A stretch of DNA of 64,000 bases from Nitrospira sp. (GTDB lineage: Bacteria > Nitrospirota > Nitrospiria > Nitrospirales > Nitrospiraceae): positions 62,001-126,000 of the forward strand of contig JAFEBI010000007.1 of NCBI GenBank assembly GCA_018242725.1. The letters run 5' to 3'. The notes beneath the pieces were generated by a model that was not told the origin of the DNA, did not search any database, and was given only the letters and a program-made list of their open reading frames with translations. The position numbers and the translations under genes were made by a program. Shown here one piece after another: positions 8,142-16,811 of this stretch. The first letter of the stretch is position 1, and the number at the start of each line of letters is the position of its first letter.

Positions 8142-9587
8142 ATGAACAGGACGGCTTGGCCTCCTCTCTTGCATCGCGTCATTCGAACGGTTCGATCCAG
8201 AAGCCTCATTCAACCAGGACAGCATGTATTAGTGGCCATTTCCGGCGGTCCGGATTCCGTCGCCTTATTATCGCTCCTGCATCATCTCCGGTCTCATTGG
8301 AGCCTGACCCTGACGGCTGTCCATTTCAACTATGGGTTACGAGGGGCGGAGTCCGAGGGGGACCAACGGTTTGTCGAAAGCTATTGCCGCAACCTGGATG
8401 TTCCCCTCCATGTGCGCGCGGTGCGAATTGACGCTCATCCTCGTCACAACTCTCTGCAAGCCGAAGCCCGTGACATTCGCTATCGCTTGATGCAAGAGAT
8501 CAGAACGAGTTGCGGAGCGGATCGCATCGCAGTCGGCCATACGGCCGATGACCAGGCAGAGACCGTCTTATTATGGATACTACGCGGAGCGGGGCTAGCC
8601 GGCCTTTCCGGCATGCCGGCCGTCCGCAACGATAGTATTGTCCGACCGTTGTACGAGACTACGCGGAAGGAGATTTTGACACACCTGCGCACGGCAGGTC
8701 TGTCCTACCGGGAAGACTCAAGCAATACCAACCCGCGCTACCTCCGAAACCGAATGAGACGAGAAGTCATTCCAGTGCTCACTCAGGTGGTTCCATCAAG
8801 CATCAAGGCCCTCTGCAGACTCGCGGATCTCTGTCGGGCCGATGATCAGCACCTAGACCAAGAAGCTGCGGCCCGCATGGCTGTTGCTGTGACGTGGGAC
8901 TCAACCGGAGCATGGATCCTCGATCGCCGGATTCTTGTAAAGCTTCCACTGCCTCTGCAACGACGCTGTCTTCGACTGCTGCTTCGACGATCTGACCCTC
9001 AGCAGCATCCCCCCAGTCTTCATATGATCGAGCGAGTGCTGCGTCTCGCATCAACTCCGGAGTCGGTCTCTCGAGTGGATATGAAGGCTGGGCATATTGT
9101 CGTTACCACTCAGTCTCTCCGGTTTCTTCCGTTTCCGATAAAGCATCAAGGTTCTAGACGACACTGGGATGATGACACGCCTCGGGCCCCCTTCCCAGTC
9201 CCAGGAGAACTCATATGGTCTGGAACAGGGCAACGACTTCAGGTACAACTGCAGAAATACGACGGAAGAGACGCCATCCAGGGGCAGGAACGGATCTTGG
9301 TGGATGCCGATCGAGTCACCCACGCGTTGACCATCCGAAACTGGTTACCGGGCGATCGCTTTTGTCCCCGTGGTATGGGTGGACATTCGAAAAAATTGCA
9401 GGATTTTTTTACGGATTTGAAGATTCCGGTGGCACGGCGATTTCGTATTCCCCTGGTGGTGGCTCCCGAGGGCATTCTCTGGATCGTTGGGTATCGGCAA
9501 GATGAACGCTGGGTGCCGACGTCTTCGACAGCACACTGCTTAGTGATCACGGTAAATCCTCCACCTCTCACAGAAGGAACCGCCTGA
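8142..9587 (+). CDS. tilS: tRNA(Ile)-lysidine synthase
   Basis: Modifies C34 of tRNA-Ile(CAU) to lysidine so that it reads AUA and is charged with isoleucine. The N-type ATP pyrophosphatase P-loop is SGGPDS at residues 34-39. HFNYGLRGAESEGDQRFV and GHTADDQAETVLLWILRGAGL follow. The C-terminal TilS domain is present (NWLPGDRFCPRGMGGHSKKLQDFF). The frame is open back to 8055 inside ribF. The ATG at 8142 was chosen because it comes just before the conserved region and gives 481 residues, but it has no strong ribosome-binding site and an upstream start remains possible. Confidence 0.93.
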   Translation: MNRTAWPPLLHRVIRTVRSRSLIQPGQHVLVAISGGPDSVALLSLLHHLRSHWSLTLTAVHFNYGLRGAESEGDQRFVESYCRNLDVPLHVRAVRIDAHPRHNSLQAEARDIRYRLMQEIRTSCGADRIAVGHTADDQAETVLLWILRGAGLAGLSGMPAVRNDSIVRPLYETTRKEILTHLRTAGLSYREDSSNTNPRYLRNRMRREVIPVLTQVVPSSIKALCRLADLCRADDQHLDQEAAARMAVAVTWDSTGAWILDRRILVKLPLPLQRRCLRLLLRRSDPQQHPPSLHMIERVLRLASTPESVSRVDMKAGHIVVTTQSLRFLPFPIKHQGSRRHWDDDTPRAPFPVPGELIWSGTGQRLQVQLQKYDGRDAIQGQERILVDADRVTHALTIRNWLPGDRFCPRGMGGHSKKLQDFFTDLKIPVARRFRIPLVVAPEGILWIVGYRQDERWVPTSSTAHCLVITVNPPPLTEGTA

Positions 9588-9588
9588 G

Positions 9589-10131
9589 ATGGAACGTATG
9601 TTTGGACGTCCGATCGTCACCCAAGAGCAGATGCGGAATCGGATCCGCGAGTTAGGACGGCAGATCAGCGCCGACTACGCCGGCAAGGACCTGGTGCTTG
9701 TCGGTGTCTTAAAGGGAGCGTATGCGTTCTTTGCCGACCTCGCTCGAGCCATTCGAATTCCTGTGCGAGTTGATTTTATCGTCGTGACGAGTTATGGGGC
9801 AGGAGCCAAGACATCGGGAAAAGTGAAGCTGGTGACGGAGTTGACCGAACAGATTAAGAATAAAGACGTCCTCTTGATTGAGGACATTGTCGATTCAGGA
9901 TTGACGGTCCAATATCTCATGAAGGCGTTGGCCAAACGAAAGCCGAAGAGTATCCAGGTCTGCACCTTGTTGAGTAAACCTGATCGGCGTGTGGTCGATG
10001 TCCACGTGCAATACATCGGGTTCAAAATTCCCGATCAGTACGTCATTGGATATGGTCTTGATTACCAACAGAAGTATCGCAACCTTCCCTACCTCGCGGT
10101 GCTCGATCAAGCAAGTAAGAAAGACGCGTAG
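9589..10131 (+). CDS. hpt: Hypoxanthine phosphoribosyltransferase
   Basis: A 180-residue purine-salvage enzyme that joins hypoxanthine or guanine to PRPP. The PRPP-binding loop is VLLIEDIVDSGLTVQYLMKAL. VGVLKGAYAFFADL supplies the PPi-binding loop, and IPDQYVIGYGLDYQQKYRNLPY is the C-terminal nucleotide-binding region. Length and ends match the family. It starts directly after the tilS stop. The tilS-hpt-ftsH order is widely conserved in bacteria and supports all three calls. Confidence 0.96.
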   Translation: MERMFGRPIVTQEQMRNRIRELGRQISADYAGKDLVLVGVLKGAYAFFADLARAIRIPVRVDFIVVTSYGAGAKTSGKVKLVTELTEQIKNKDVLLIEDIVDSGLTVQYLMKALAKRKPKSIQVCTLLSKPDRRVVDVHVQYIGFKIPDQYVIGYGLDYQQKYRNLPYLAVLDQASKKDA

Positions 10132-10148
10132 CATTTTCCCGCGAGCTG

Positions 10149-10177
10149 TTGTCAATATGCGCAAGCCTGTGTTAACA
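10149..10177 (+). promoter_or_regulatory. Possible sigma70-type promoter for ftsH
   Basis: TTGTCA at 10149-10154 and TTAACA at 10172-10177 are separated by 17 bp in the 99-bp gap between hpt and ftsH, about 55 bp before the ftsH start. The -35 element is good, but the -10 element is only a partial match. Confidence 0.35.
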
Positions 10178-10230
10178 TCACTTCAGTTCCTAAACATTTT
10201 CCATCCAACGTTATCGCCAAGGAGAACTGG

Positions 10231-12042
10231 ATGAATTCCCGGGTCAAGAACCTGCTTTTCTGGGTCGTCGTCGGCTTGTTCATGATTCTCCTATTCAACT
10301 TATTCAGTGTTCCGACGCATGCGCCGGAAGAAGAAGTGATCTTCAGCGACTTCATGTCGAAGCTCGATAAAGGTGATTTTGAAAAAGTCATTATCAAGGG
10401 TAATCACATCAGCGGAGTGTTAAAAGACAAAACTCGTATCCGCACCTATTCAGCCGACTATCCCGATTTTGTGAAAGTGCTTCGGGAAAGAGAGGTGCAG
10501 ATCGAGGTCAAACCACCCGATGAGAGTCCCTGGTACATTACATTTCTCGTCACATGGGGACCGTTTATTCTGTTCCTCGGCCTCTGGTTTTTTCTCATGC
10601 GGCAGATGCAGATCGGTGGAAACAAAGCGCTGTCGTTTGGTAAGAGTCGGGCGCGGATGCTGACGGAAGAACGAAAGAAAGTCACATTCTCCGATGTGGC
10701 CGGCGTGGATGAGGCAAAAGAAGAAGTGCTTGAGATTATCGAGTTCCTAAAGGATCCCAGAAAGTTTCAGAAACTTGGGGGGCGTATTCCGAAAGGCGTG
10801 CTGGTTGTCGGCCCCCCTGGAACAGGGAAAACTCTATTGGCCAAAGCAATCGCCGGAGAGGCTGGGGTGCCGTTCTTCAGCATCAGTGGATCTGATTTCG
10901 TCGAGATGTTTGTCGGCGTCGGGGCTTCACGCGTACGCGATCTCTTCGAGCAAGGGAAGAAACATGCTCCCTGCATCATTTTCATTGATGAGATTGATGC
11001 CGTTGGTCGTCTGCGTGGCGCAGGACTTGGCGGTGGTCATGATGAACGGGAACAAACGCTCAATCAATTACTTGTTGAAATGGACGGATTTGATACGACC
11101 GAGGGAGTCATTTTGGTCGCAGCCACCAATCGTCCGGATGTGCTCGATCCTGCCTTGCTGCGACCGGGGCGCTTCGATCGCCAGGTTGTCGTGAATCGGC
11201 CGGATCTCAAGGGGCGCTCTGAAATCCTGAAAGTTCATACCAAAAAGGTTCCTATCTCAGGGAATGTTGAGTTGGAGAAGATTGCTCGGGGAACCCCAGG
11301 GTTTTCAGGTGCTGACCTTGAGAATCTCGTGAATGAGGCCGCGCTGTGGGCTGCCCGTCAAAACAAGAAAGAAGTCGAAAACATCGACTTTGAGATGGCG
11401 AAAGACAAGGTCATGATGGGTGCGGAACGGAAAAGCATGATTCTGACCGATGAGGAAAAGCGTATTACGGCCTATCATGAAGCCGGCCACGCCTTGATGG
11501 CCAAACTCCTCCCCGGCACGGATCCGGTTCATAAAGTCACGATTATCCCGAGAGGCCGTGCGCTCGGTGTGACGATGCAATTGCCGACAGACGATCGGCA
11601 CAACTATTCCAAGGAATTTCTCTATAATACGTTGGCCATTCTCATGGGTGGACGTGTGGCCGAGGAGCTTGTCTTTCAGCATATTACGACGGGAGCAGGC
11701 AACGATCTGGAGCGTGCCACCGACCTGGCACGTAAGATGGTCTGCGAATGGGGTATGAGCGAAAAACTAGGGCCATTGACATTTGGGCAGAAGGAAGACT
11801 CCGTATTTCTTGGCCGGGATTTCGCGACGAAGCGGGATGTGAGCGACCAAGTCGCTCTTGAAATCGATCTTGAGATCAAGCGTTTCGTCACGGAGAACTA
11901 TGAACGCGCGCGCCGTGTACTGACTGAACAGATGACCAGTCTTAAGGCCTTGGCAGAGGCTTTGCTTGAAAAAGAAGTGTTAGACGCTCCGGAAATCGAT
12001 CAGATTTTATTGCAATCTTCCTCTCAAACTGTTCCTGCCTAA
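10231..12042 (+). CDS. ftsH: ATP-dependent zinc metalloprotease FtsH
   Basis: A 603-residue hexameric AAA+ protease anchored in the inner membrane. It degrades misfolded membrane proteins and regulators. Two N-terminal membrane helices (about residues 5-24 and 103-125) flank the periplasmic domain. The AAA domain has Walker A GPPGTGKT at 194-201, Walker [13 protein letters not shown], the pore-loop segment [20 protein letters not shown] and the SRH region [18 protein letters not shown]. The zinc motif HEAGH is at 416-420. All catalytic residues expected are present. It follows hpt with a 99-bp gap and is followed by a strong hairpin. Confidence 0.98.
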   Translation: MNSRVKNLLFWVVVGLFMILLFNLFSVPTHAPEEEVIFSDFMSKLDKGDFEKVIIKGNHISGVLKDKTRIRTYSADYPDFVKVLREREVQIEVKPPDESPWYITFLVTWGPFILFLGLWFFLMRQMQIGGNKALSFGKSRARMLTEERKKVTFSDVAGVDEAKEEVLEIIEFLKDPRKFQKLGGRIPKGVLVVGPPGTGKTLLAKAIAGEAGVPFFSISGSDFVEMFVGVGASRVRDLFEQGKKHAPCIIFIDEIDAVGRLRGAGLGGGHDEREQTLNQLLVEMDGFDTTEGVILVAATNRPDVLDPALLRPGRFDRQVVVNRPDLKGRSEILKVHTKKVPISGNVELEKIARGTPGFSGADLENLVNEAALWAARQNKKEVENIDFEMAKDKVMMGAERKSMILTDEEKRITAYHEAGHALMAKLLPGTDPVHKVTIIPRGRALGVTMQLPTDDRHNYSKEFLYNTLAILMGGRVAEELVFQHITTGAGNDLERATDLARKMVCEWGMSEKLGPLTFGQKEDSVFLGRDFATKRDVSDQVALEIDLEIKRFVTENYERARRVLTEQMTSLKALAEALLEKEVLDAPEIDQILLQSSSQTVPA

Positions 12043-12047
12043 GTTAC

Positions 12048-12077
12048 AACCCGGCTCCCTTTATGAGGAGCCGGGTT
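12048..12077 (+). terminator. Hairpin after ftsH, likely terminator
   Basis: A perfect 11-bp stem (AACCCGGCTCC at 12048-12058 and GGAGCCGGGTT at 12067-12077) with an 8-base loop begins 5 bp after the ftsH stop. It lacks a long T-run, so termination may be incomplete or need Rho. From here to folP (12215) nothing else was recognised. Confidence 0.6.
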
Positions 12078-12215
12078 GATATTGACCAACATATGGAGAC
12101 TGATCCTGATCTACGCATGAGCATTGACTCGTGTGGACAGAGTGCTAGCTTTGTACTTACCCCTGGTGATGGTCTCGTTGCAACAGATATTCGGACAATC
12201 GGTACCCTCTGAACA

Positions 12216-13079
12216 GTGTGGTTTGTAGCGAAAGGTCACAAGATTGATTGTCGGACTCGCCCACTCATTATGGGCGTCGTCAACGTTACGGCAGATTCGT
12301 TTTACGACGGTGGACGCTATCTCAAGCCTGAACAAGCCATTGCGCACGCGATGGAACTCGTCGAACAAGGCGCTGATCTGATCGATATCGGCGGAGAGTC
12401 GACCCGGCCCGGCTCATATCCCGTCAGCGAGCAGGACGAACTCGACCGTGTGCTTCCGGTCGTTGAAGAACTGGCCCACCGGATATCCATTCCGATTTCC
12501 GTCGATACTACGAAATCACGAGTCGCTCAACGCGCTTTGGATCATGGGGCCTCGATCATTAATGATGTGAGCGCGATGACGCAGGATCCGGCAATGGCCT
12601 CGGTGATAGCACGCTCAGGCGCCGCTGTCGTTCTCATGCATATGCAAGGAACACCTCAAACCATGCAGCTGGCGCCGAGCTATGCGGATGTACTCAGCGA
12701 AGTGACGCAGTTTCTTGAAATGCGTATTCGAGATGCCGTCCAGTCGGGGATTGCACGAACGAATATCGTGCTTGATCCAGGATTCGGTTTTGGTAAGCTG
12801 GTGTTTCATAACCTCGAACTCCTTCGAAGGTTATCATCGTTGTCGACTCTGAATCGTCCGCTGCTGGTTGGCCTGTCACGGAAGGCATTTATCGGAACGA
12901 TCGTCGAGAAATCGGTCGAATATCGAGAATGGGGGACGGCCGCTGCAGTCGCATTAGCCGTGGACCGAGGCGCTCGGATTATTCGTGTTCATGATGTCGC
13001 CATGATGCTGGATGTCGTGAAGGTGGCCTCGGCAGCAAGCCGTGGTTGGCCATCGAATGGAGAGGGGAAAGATGCGTAG
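12216..13079 (+). CDS. folP: Dihydropteroate synthase
   Basis: Joins p-aminobenzoate to the pterin pyrophosphate in folate synthesis. The 287-residue protein has [19 protein letters not shown] (the family's NVTPDSFSDGG block), [65 protein letters not shown] and [12 protein letters not shown]. Proline in NVTPDSF is replaced by alanine. The GTG at 12216 is the only start that keeps the whole domain, and its ribosome-binding site is weak. It overlaps glmM by 8 bases. The folP-glmM pair is common in bacteria. Confidence 0.95.
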   Translation: MWFVAKGHKIDCRTRPLIMGVVNVTADSFYDGGRYLKPEQAIAHAMELVEQGADLIDIGGESTRPGSYPVSEQDELDRVLPVVEELAHRISIPISVDTTKSRVAQRALDHGASIINDVSAMTQDPAMASVIARSGAAVVLMHMQGTPQTMQLAPSYADVLSEVTQFLEMRIRDAVQSGIARTNIVLDPGFGFGKLVFHNLELLRRLSSLSTLNRPLLVGLSRKAFIGTIVEKSVEYREWGTAAAVALAVDRGARIIRVHDVAMMLDVVKVASAASRGWPSNGEGKDA

Positions 13080-14421
13080 ATTATTTGGAACGGACGGTGT
13101 GCGTGGGGTCGCCAATCTCGATCCGATGACGAGTGAGACAGCCATGCAGCTGGGGCGAGCCGCCGCTCATATTTTTATGCGACGAGCGGGACGTCATCAG
13201 ATCGTCATCGGGAAAGATACGAGAGTTTCCGGCTATATGTTGGAATCCGCTCTCACGGCAGGCATCTGCTCCATGGGCGTCGATGTTCTCTTAGTAGGGC
13301 CGATGCCGACACCGGCTATTGCCTTCTTGACCAGGAGTCTCCGTGCCGATGCAGGTGTCGTCATCTCCGCCTCGCACAATCCCTACCAGGATAACGGCAT
13401 TAAGTTTTTCTCAGGCGATGGATTCAAATTGCCCGATGAGGTCGAAGCGCGTATCGAGGAGCTCATCGTTTCCGATGAGATCAATCATCTCAGACCGACT
13501 GCCGATCTGATCGGGAAAGCTTATCGCATCGACGATGCCGACGGGCGATACATTGAATTTGCCAAACGGTCCTTGCCGAAAGAGTTGGATTTCCAGGGGA
13601 TCAAGCTGGTGGTGGACTGTGCCAACGGTGCAGGATACAAAGTGGCTCCGACCGTCTTGAGAGAATTGGGAGCCACGGTGGAGATCATTGGGAATAAACC
13701 GAACGGCATGAATATCAATAAGGGATGTGGAGCCGTTCATCCCGAAGTCCTTCAAGAGACTGTTCGTCTCCAACAAGCCGATCTGGGAATCGCGCTGGAC
13801 GGAGATGCCGATCGAGCCATTTTTGTTTGCGAGCAGGGAACGGTCATTGATGGAGACCATGTGATGGCGGCGCTCGGCCTCGATCTCCACCACCAGGGTC
13901 TTCTTGCCAACCGTACGTTAGTCGGTACGGTCATGAGTAATTTCGGTCTGGAGTTGTCGATGGCCAAAGCCGGCATCAAACTGATTCGCACGCCGGTCGG
14001 GGATCGCTACCTGCTCGAACGTATGTTGGCGGAGGGATATAACTTCGGCGGCGAACAGTCGGGGCATTTCATCTTTCTCGATCACAACACGACCGGAGAT
14101 GGGCTGATTTCGGCTCTGCAAGTCTTGTCGTTGATGAAACGCAGGAAGAAGCCATTGTCCGAACTGGCCAGGGCGATGACTGCTGTGCCGCAGATTCTGG
14201 TCAATATCCGAGTCAACCAGAAGCCGGTTCTGGAATCGATTCCTGAGATTGACCAGGCTATTCAAGAAAACAACCGTCGTCTCAATGGAAGCGGTCGTGT
14301 GCTCATCCGTTACTCCGGCACCGAACCGTTGTTACGCATCATGGTCGAAGGCGAGCACGCGTCGATCGTCAAAGAAGTCGCCGACGATCTTGCCCGCGTG
14401 GTACAAGCACATATCGGCTGA
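13072..14421 (+). CDS. glmM: Phosphoglucosamine mutase
   Basis: Converts glucosamine-6-phosphate to glucosamine-1-phosphate for UDP-GlcNAc, and hence for peptidoglycan and for the amino-sugar glycans of the downstream locus. The start at 13072 gives [15 protein letters not shown], the standard N-terminus, after AGAGGGGAAAG. The phosphoserine loop is [18 protein letters not shown] with Ser101. The metal loop is [11 protein letters not shown], the sugar-binding loop [10 protein letters not shown] and the phosphate loop [15 protein letters not shown]. The protein is 449 residues, the normal length. The start lies inside the end of folP, which indicates coupling. Confidence 0.97.
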   Translation: MRRLFGTDGVRGVANLDPMTSETAMQLGRAAAHIFMRRAGRHQIVIGKDTRVSGYMLESALTAGICSMGVDVLLVGPMPTPAIAFLTRSLRADAGVVISASHNPYQDNGIKFFSGDGFKLPDEVEARIEELIVSDEINHLRPTADLIGKAYRIDDADGRYIEFAKRSLPKELDFQGIKLVVDCANGAGYKVAPTVLRELGATVEIIGNKPNGMNINKGCGAVHPEVLQETVRLQQADLGIALDGDADRAIFVCEQGTVIDGDHVMAALGLDLHHQGLLANRTLVGTVMSNFGLELSMAKAGIKLIRTPVGDRYLLERMLAEGYNFGGEQSGHFIFLDHNTTGDGLISALQVLSLMKRRKKPLSELARAMTAVPQILVNIRVNQKPVLESIPEIDQAIQENNRRLNGSGRVLIRYSGTEPLLRIMVEGEHASIVKEVADDLARVVQAHIG

Positions 14422-14449
14422 GCGTTCCCGACGCGCATGAGGAACGCTC

Positions 14450-14596
14450 ATGCTTCCATCCCTTACCGTTGCCTTTCTCATCGGGCTTGTGTGCGGAGCA
14501 CAGGCTCCTTTTTTTCCCCTCTCGATCCTGACGGCTCTCGTGGCGGCAGCTGTTGCGCTCACGCTGGTCGAACGAACCGGTAGTGCATCATTTTGA
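14450..14596 (+). pseudogene. comEC: 5' fragment of comEC, cut by a transposon
   Basis: An ATG at 14450 with GAGGAA upstream starts a hydrophobic reading frame (MLPSLTVAFLIGLVCGAQAP...) typical of the first two membrane helices of ComEC. It reaches the codons for LVERTG and then enters the inverted repeat of the inserted element, where it stops after four foreign codons at 14596. The frame continues exactly in the downstream comEC part after the second target duplication (ERTG-CLTTRST). The fragment is therefore the true N-terminus of comEC and lost its connection by insertion at 14579. Confidence 0.88.
14571..14578. repeat. Target-site duplication, left copy
   Basis: AACGAACC lies directly outside the left inverted repeat. 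The same eight bases lie directly outside the right one at 16812-16819. Confidence 0.9.
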
Positions 14597-14599
14597 AAT
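14579..14599. repeat. Left terminal inverted repeat of the transposon
   Basis: This 21-bp repeat begins GGTAGTGCATCATTTTGAAA and pairs without mismatch with 16791-16811. Similarity ends immediately inside. The transposase stop codon (14588-14590) lies within it. Confidence 0.93.
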
Positions 14600-15433
14600 C
14601 GCCTCAGCCTGTTCAACTAATCCCACGATCTCGTTAATCGACCAGACATGATCGGTCACGCCAGCGGCCATAGCCGGAGTAACCCGAAGCGTCTTATGGA
14701 TACGGCAGAAGTTGTAATGCATATAGTGCAGGGCAACCGATAACGCGTGGTTCTCGATCTTCTTCGAGAACGCATTGGTGAGCCTGGTGAATCGTCGGAT
14801 ACTCATCCGCATGGTGAGGTTTTGACGCTCCACGTACGATGTGCTTACACAGCACATATCAGGATTACCAACCACCACCGATTTCTTGGTTCCCACACAA
14901 GCCGCAGGGCTATACCGCTTCTGTCCTTCTACGGTATCCCCATAGAGCTTGATCAGCTGGGCGAAGTCCACATCAGCACCAAAAGCCTTCTCAACGGCCT
15001 CAAGGTAAGGCTTATGCCCGTCAGCGGTAAGTTGTACGCGGTTAGATAGGCGACTCGCCAAATCATCGATAAACTCACATGCCGTAGTAGCGTCACGATT
15101 GCCAATCCTCCAAGAGGGAACCAGCTTGCTATCTGCATCAATGGCTACCCATGTCCACACATCACCAGCTTGCCCTAGCTTCCCATCTGGAACATTCTTG
15201 GCCTTGGCGTATACGAAGCTCCAGATTTCGTCTAGCTGCAGCCGTTTACATGGCAGATTCGTAAAAGTCCTATCCTGATACTCAGCGCACATCCTGGACG
15301 TATCGACAAACAGCTTAGCCACAGTATTGAATGCCACATCCGCAATGCGAGCCGTGGCCCGCATGCTGTTGCCTTCAACCAGCAAATTGATGATTTGGAC
15401 TCGCTTGGCATGGGTTAGTTTGTTCATGCCCAT
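14588..15433 (-). CDS. IS1-family-type DDE transposase
   Basis: A 281-residue protein that would cut and join the transposon ends. The N-terminal HTH is KLTHAKRVQIINLLVEGNSM followed by ATARIADVAFNTVAKL. The catalytic core starts with LQLDEIWSFVYAKAKN (first Asp), continues with VAIDADSKLVPSWRIGNRD and LTADGHKPYLEAVE (second Asp region), and ends near SYVERQNLTMRMSIRRFTRLTNAFSKK (Glu). The terminal HYNFCRIHKTLRVTPAMAAGV is typical of this group. It is a single intact ORF with no frameshift, unlike the two-frame InsA/InsB of classic IS1. Its stop lies in the left inverted repeat. Confidence 0.9.
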   Translation of the reverse strand: MGMNKLTHAKRVQIINLLVEGNSMRATARIADVAFNTVAKLFVDTSRMCAEYQDRTFTNLPCKRLQLDEIWSFVYAKAKNVPDGKLGQAGDVWTWVAIDADSKLVPSWRIGNRDATTACEFIDDLASRLSNRVQLTADGHKPYLEAVEKAFGADVDFAQLIKLYGDTVEGQKRYSPAACVGTKKSVVVGNPDMCCVSTSYVERQNLTMRMSIRRFTRLTNAFSKKIENHALSVALHYMHYNFCRIHKTLRVTPAMAAGVTDHVWSINEIVGLVEQAEAISK

Positions 15434-15576
15434 ACAATACTATTCTTTAGTTCTTAACGTCAAGCATGAAAATTCAGTTTAGATAATAGCCGATCGCAGC
15501 ATCGAGATGTCTTCTACTGTAAAGTGGTTGACAGGAGATAACTGGTTGGTATAGTAAAGACAGCTCCTAAAGATGG

Positions 15577-15673
15577 TGGAGACGGGGGCGGGAATCGAAC
15601 CCGCTCATGTGTGCATCACCACACAGTGACAGGGGGTTGCGAGCCCCCTACCTTGCCGGTCAGTCACCCCGTC
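15577..15673 (-). tRNA. Class-II, SelC-like tRNA gene with CGC anticodon and encoded CCA, inside the transposon
   Basis: The minus strand folds as a tRNA. The acceptor stem is GACGGGG/CCCCGTC (7 bp), then a T discriminator and encoded CCA (15577-15579). The T-arm is GCGGG-TTCGATT-CCCGC with a canonical loop. The anticodon stem is five G-C pairs plus an A-T pair, with loop CTCGCAA, giving anticodon CGC after U33 (reads GCG, alanine by the standard code). A long variable region of about 26 bases holds a TGTGTG/CACACA stem. The D-arm is compact and irregular (ACC-GGCAA-GGT core). Long variable arms are normal for Ser, Leu, Tyr and Sec tRNAs but not Ala, and the Ala identity pair G3:U70 is absent (C3:G70). 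Whether it is charged, and with what, is unknown. Confidence 0.7.
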
Positions 15674-15701
15674 TAAGTTTCTTATAGGTTTTGGGCTCAC
15701 C

Positions 15702-15745
15702 AAGAGCCGCCTCTTCTCCGCCTAGTAAGCAGAGAGGCGGCTCTT
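15702..15745 (-). other. 13-bp perfect hairpin between small ORF and tRNA-like gene
   Basis: AAGAGCCGCCTCT at 15702-15714 pairs perfectly with 15733-15745 around an 18-base loop. On the minus strand it overlaps the last codons and stop of the 27-codon ORF and ends about 28 bases before the tRNA-like 5' end. No T-run follows, so a processing signal or attenuator is as likely as a terminator. Confidence 0.65.
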
Positions 15746-15805
15746 GTGGTTATAGATCCAAACGCCGGTGAGCGTGGTCGCTGGATCTACAATTCTTCTC
15801 ACCAT
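15722..15805 (-). CDS. 27-residue small ORF with perfect Shine-Dalgarno
   Basis: On the minus strand AAGGAGGTGATTT, a full complement to the 16S rRNA 3' end, stands directly before an ATG (15805). The ATG opens 27 codons beginning MVRRIVDPATTL and ending in SRLSAY before TAG at 15722. It starts 18 bases after the stop of the winged-helix-like gene and its end lies inside the hairpin stem, so translation could change the folding upstream of the tRNA-like gene. The peptide is not recognised. The ribosome-binding site is the best in this element, which argues for real translation, but its length leaves doubt. Confidence 0.5.
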   Translation of the reverse strand: MVRRIVDPATTLTGVWIYNHKSRLSAY

Positions 15806-15822
15806 AAATCACCTCCTTACAC

Positions 15823-16311
15823 TTAATTAGCAAGACCGTTAGATTCTTCAACTGAGTCCTCTTGTTGAGAGGTTCTGTACTGATCTTCTAGGATGTTTAA
15901 GCCCGTATTAGTAAGCCGGTATTGCCGCACAATATTTTCATTGTCAATTCGCTTGGACCATTCAATCATATCCTCGAATTCGACTCCCCACCTTTTGAAT
16001 AAGACTCTTATTCCAACTACGACCGCAGGAATCCCTTTAGGTGTTGTTCCAAGTCGTTCAGCTATTTCCTCTGATGTGAGTGGGCTTGGGTAAGCATCCT
16101 TCAAAGCAAACAAGAACTCCGTTACGCGATTGCTGACCCTCGGCTCTCGCCTTGAGCTCATGGCGTGAGTCCGCATTGAAACAGGCTCCTCACTGATTAC
16201 GGAAAGGGGGGGGTGCGCAATAGATAGACGGGTAATATTGAGCAGTTCCATCGCCTCACTGGCAGTGTCACACTCCACCACAGCTTGATCGATTTTCACC
16301 CTGTAAGGCAT
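15823..16311 (-). CDS. Uncharacterised winged-helix-like protein, transposon passenger
   Basis: A 162-residue protein of unrecognised family. Residues about 60-150 look like a winged-helix DNA-binding domain: VSNRVTEFLFALKDAYPSPL, then SEEIAERLGTTPKGIPAVVVG as a helix-turn-helix with strong resemblance to regulator folds, then YRLTNTGLNILEDQ as the wing and last helix. The N-terminus MPYRVKIDQAVVECDTASEA resembles a short beta-alpha module. The start is supported by CCGGAGAATTAA before the ATG. It lies within the transposon, upstream of the 27-codon ORF and tRNA-like gene on the same strand, so it may regulate the element. The function is inferred. Confidence 0.75.
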   Translation of the reverse strand: MPYRVKIDQAVVECDTASEAMELLNITRLSIAHPPLSVISEEPVSMRTHAMSSRREPRVSNRVTEFLFALKDAYPSPLTSEEIAERLGTTPKGIPAVVVGIRVLFKRWGVEFEDMIEWSKRIDNENIVRQYRLTNTGLNILEDQYRTSQQEDSVEESNGLAN

Positions 16312-16492
16312 TTAATTCTCCGGTACACTTCCAGTTGTGCAATGCAAAACCGCCACACACAAGCCCATTCTAGACGGAGTACTCAGGCGTGTCAAATTGA
16401 ATTGCGAGCGTGGAGCGTGGGTATAACTTATAAACGGGAAGTACTGTGCATATCTTGCATGTAACAAGATAAACTGTCATATATTTCAATGA

Positions 16493-16744
16493 CTAACGAG
16501 CATTTTTATTTTTACCAATTTCCCATCTTGACTGAGCAGCTTTCCTGGCGATCAATTTTCTCTGCTTGGCTGTAAGTTTTGCGGCTCTCGCTTCCCCCCC
16601 CTTCTTCCCTAACGCCACCGCCGCCGGATCTTTCTTACTGTCGTCTGGCAGGTTCTTCGAGTCGTCGGCCTCGCCCACGCTGATGTCTACTATGAGCTTG
16701 CCGAGTTGGTTGGGATCTCGCGGTCTTTTAGGTTTCTTCTGCAT
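16493..16744 (-). CDS. Small basic KGG-type protein, transposon passenger
   Basis: An 83-residue, lysine-rich protein. It starts MQKKPKRPRDPNQLGKLIVD and ends with a basic helix block, LGKKGGEARAAKLTAKQRKL followed by IARKAAQSRW. This C-terminal pattern (GxKGGxARAxxLTxxxR...IAxxAAxxRW) occurs in many short, poorly studied bacterial proteins often thought to bind nucleic acid. The frame is open to 16780, but the internal Met at 16744 fits the usual N-terminus of the family. It is the first gene inside the right end of the transposon. The role in transposition or maintenance is unknown. Confidence 0.7.
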   Translation of the reverse strand: MQKKPKRPRDPNQLGKLIVDISVGEADDSKNLPDDSKKDPAAVALGKKGGEARAAKLTAKQRKLIARKAAQSRWEIGKNKNAR

Positions 16745-16790
16745 ACCGCTAAGCATGGCACAGGTGGGACCGCTTTTCAATTACCCTCCA

Positions 16791-16811
16791 ATTTCAAAAT
16801 GATGCACTACC
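16791..16811. repeat. Right terminal inverted repeat of the transposon
   Basis: This is the exact reverse complement of 14579-14599. It contains two adjacent in-frame ATG codons (16799 and 16802) that can serve as a restart for the downstream part of comEC. Confidence 0.93.

Larger units (their letters stand above)
14579..16811 (-). mobile_element. IS1-family-like transposon carrying passenger genes and a tRNA-like gene
   Basis: The element is 2233 bp and bounded by perfect 21-bp terminal inverted repeats. Both ends are flanked by the direct repeat AACGAACC (8 bp, at 14571-14578 and 16812-16819), so the ends are defined from sequence. The tips read GGTAGTGC. Terminal GGT and 8-9 bp duplications are known for the IS1 family, to which the transposase belongs. 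It is much longer than a usual IS1 element. In minus-strand order it carries a KGG-type basic protein, a winged-helix-like protein, a 27-codon ORF with a hairpin, a tRNA-like gene and the transposase. The undamaged repeats and duplications suggest a recent insertion. It splits comEC. Confidence 0.9.

Noticed and set aside
15577-15673. tmRNA or selenocysteine tRNA gene
   Set aside because: Too short for tmRNA and lacking its tag region. The anticodon is CGC and not TCA, so it is not a standard selC despite similar architecture.
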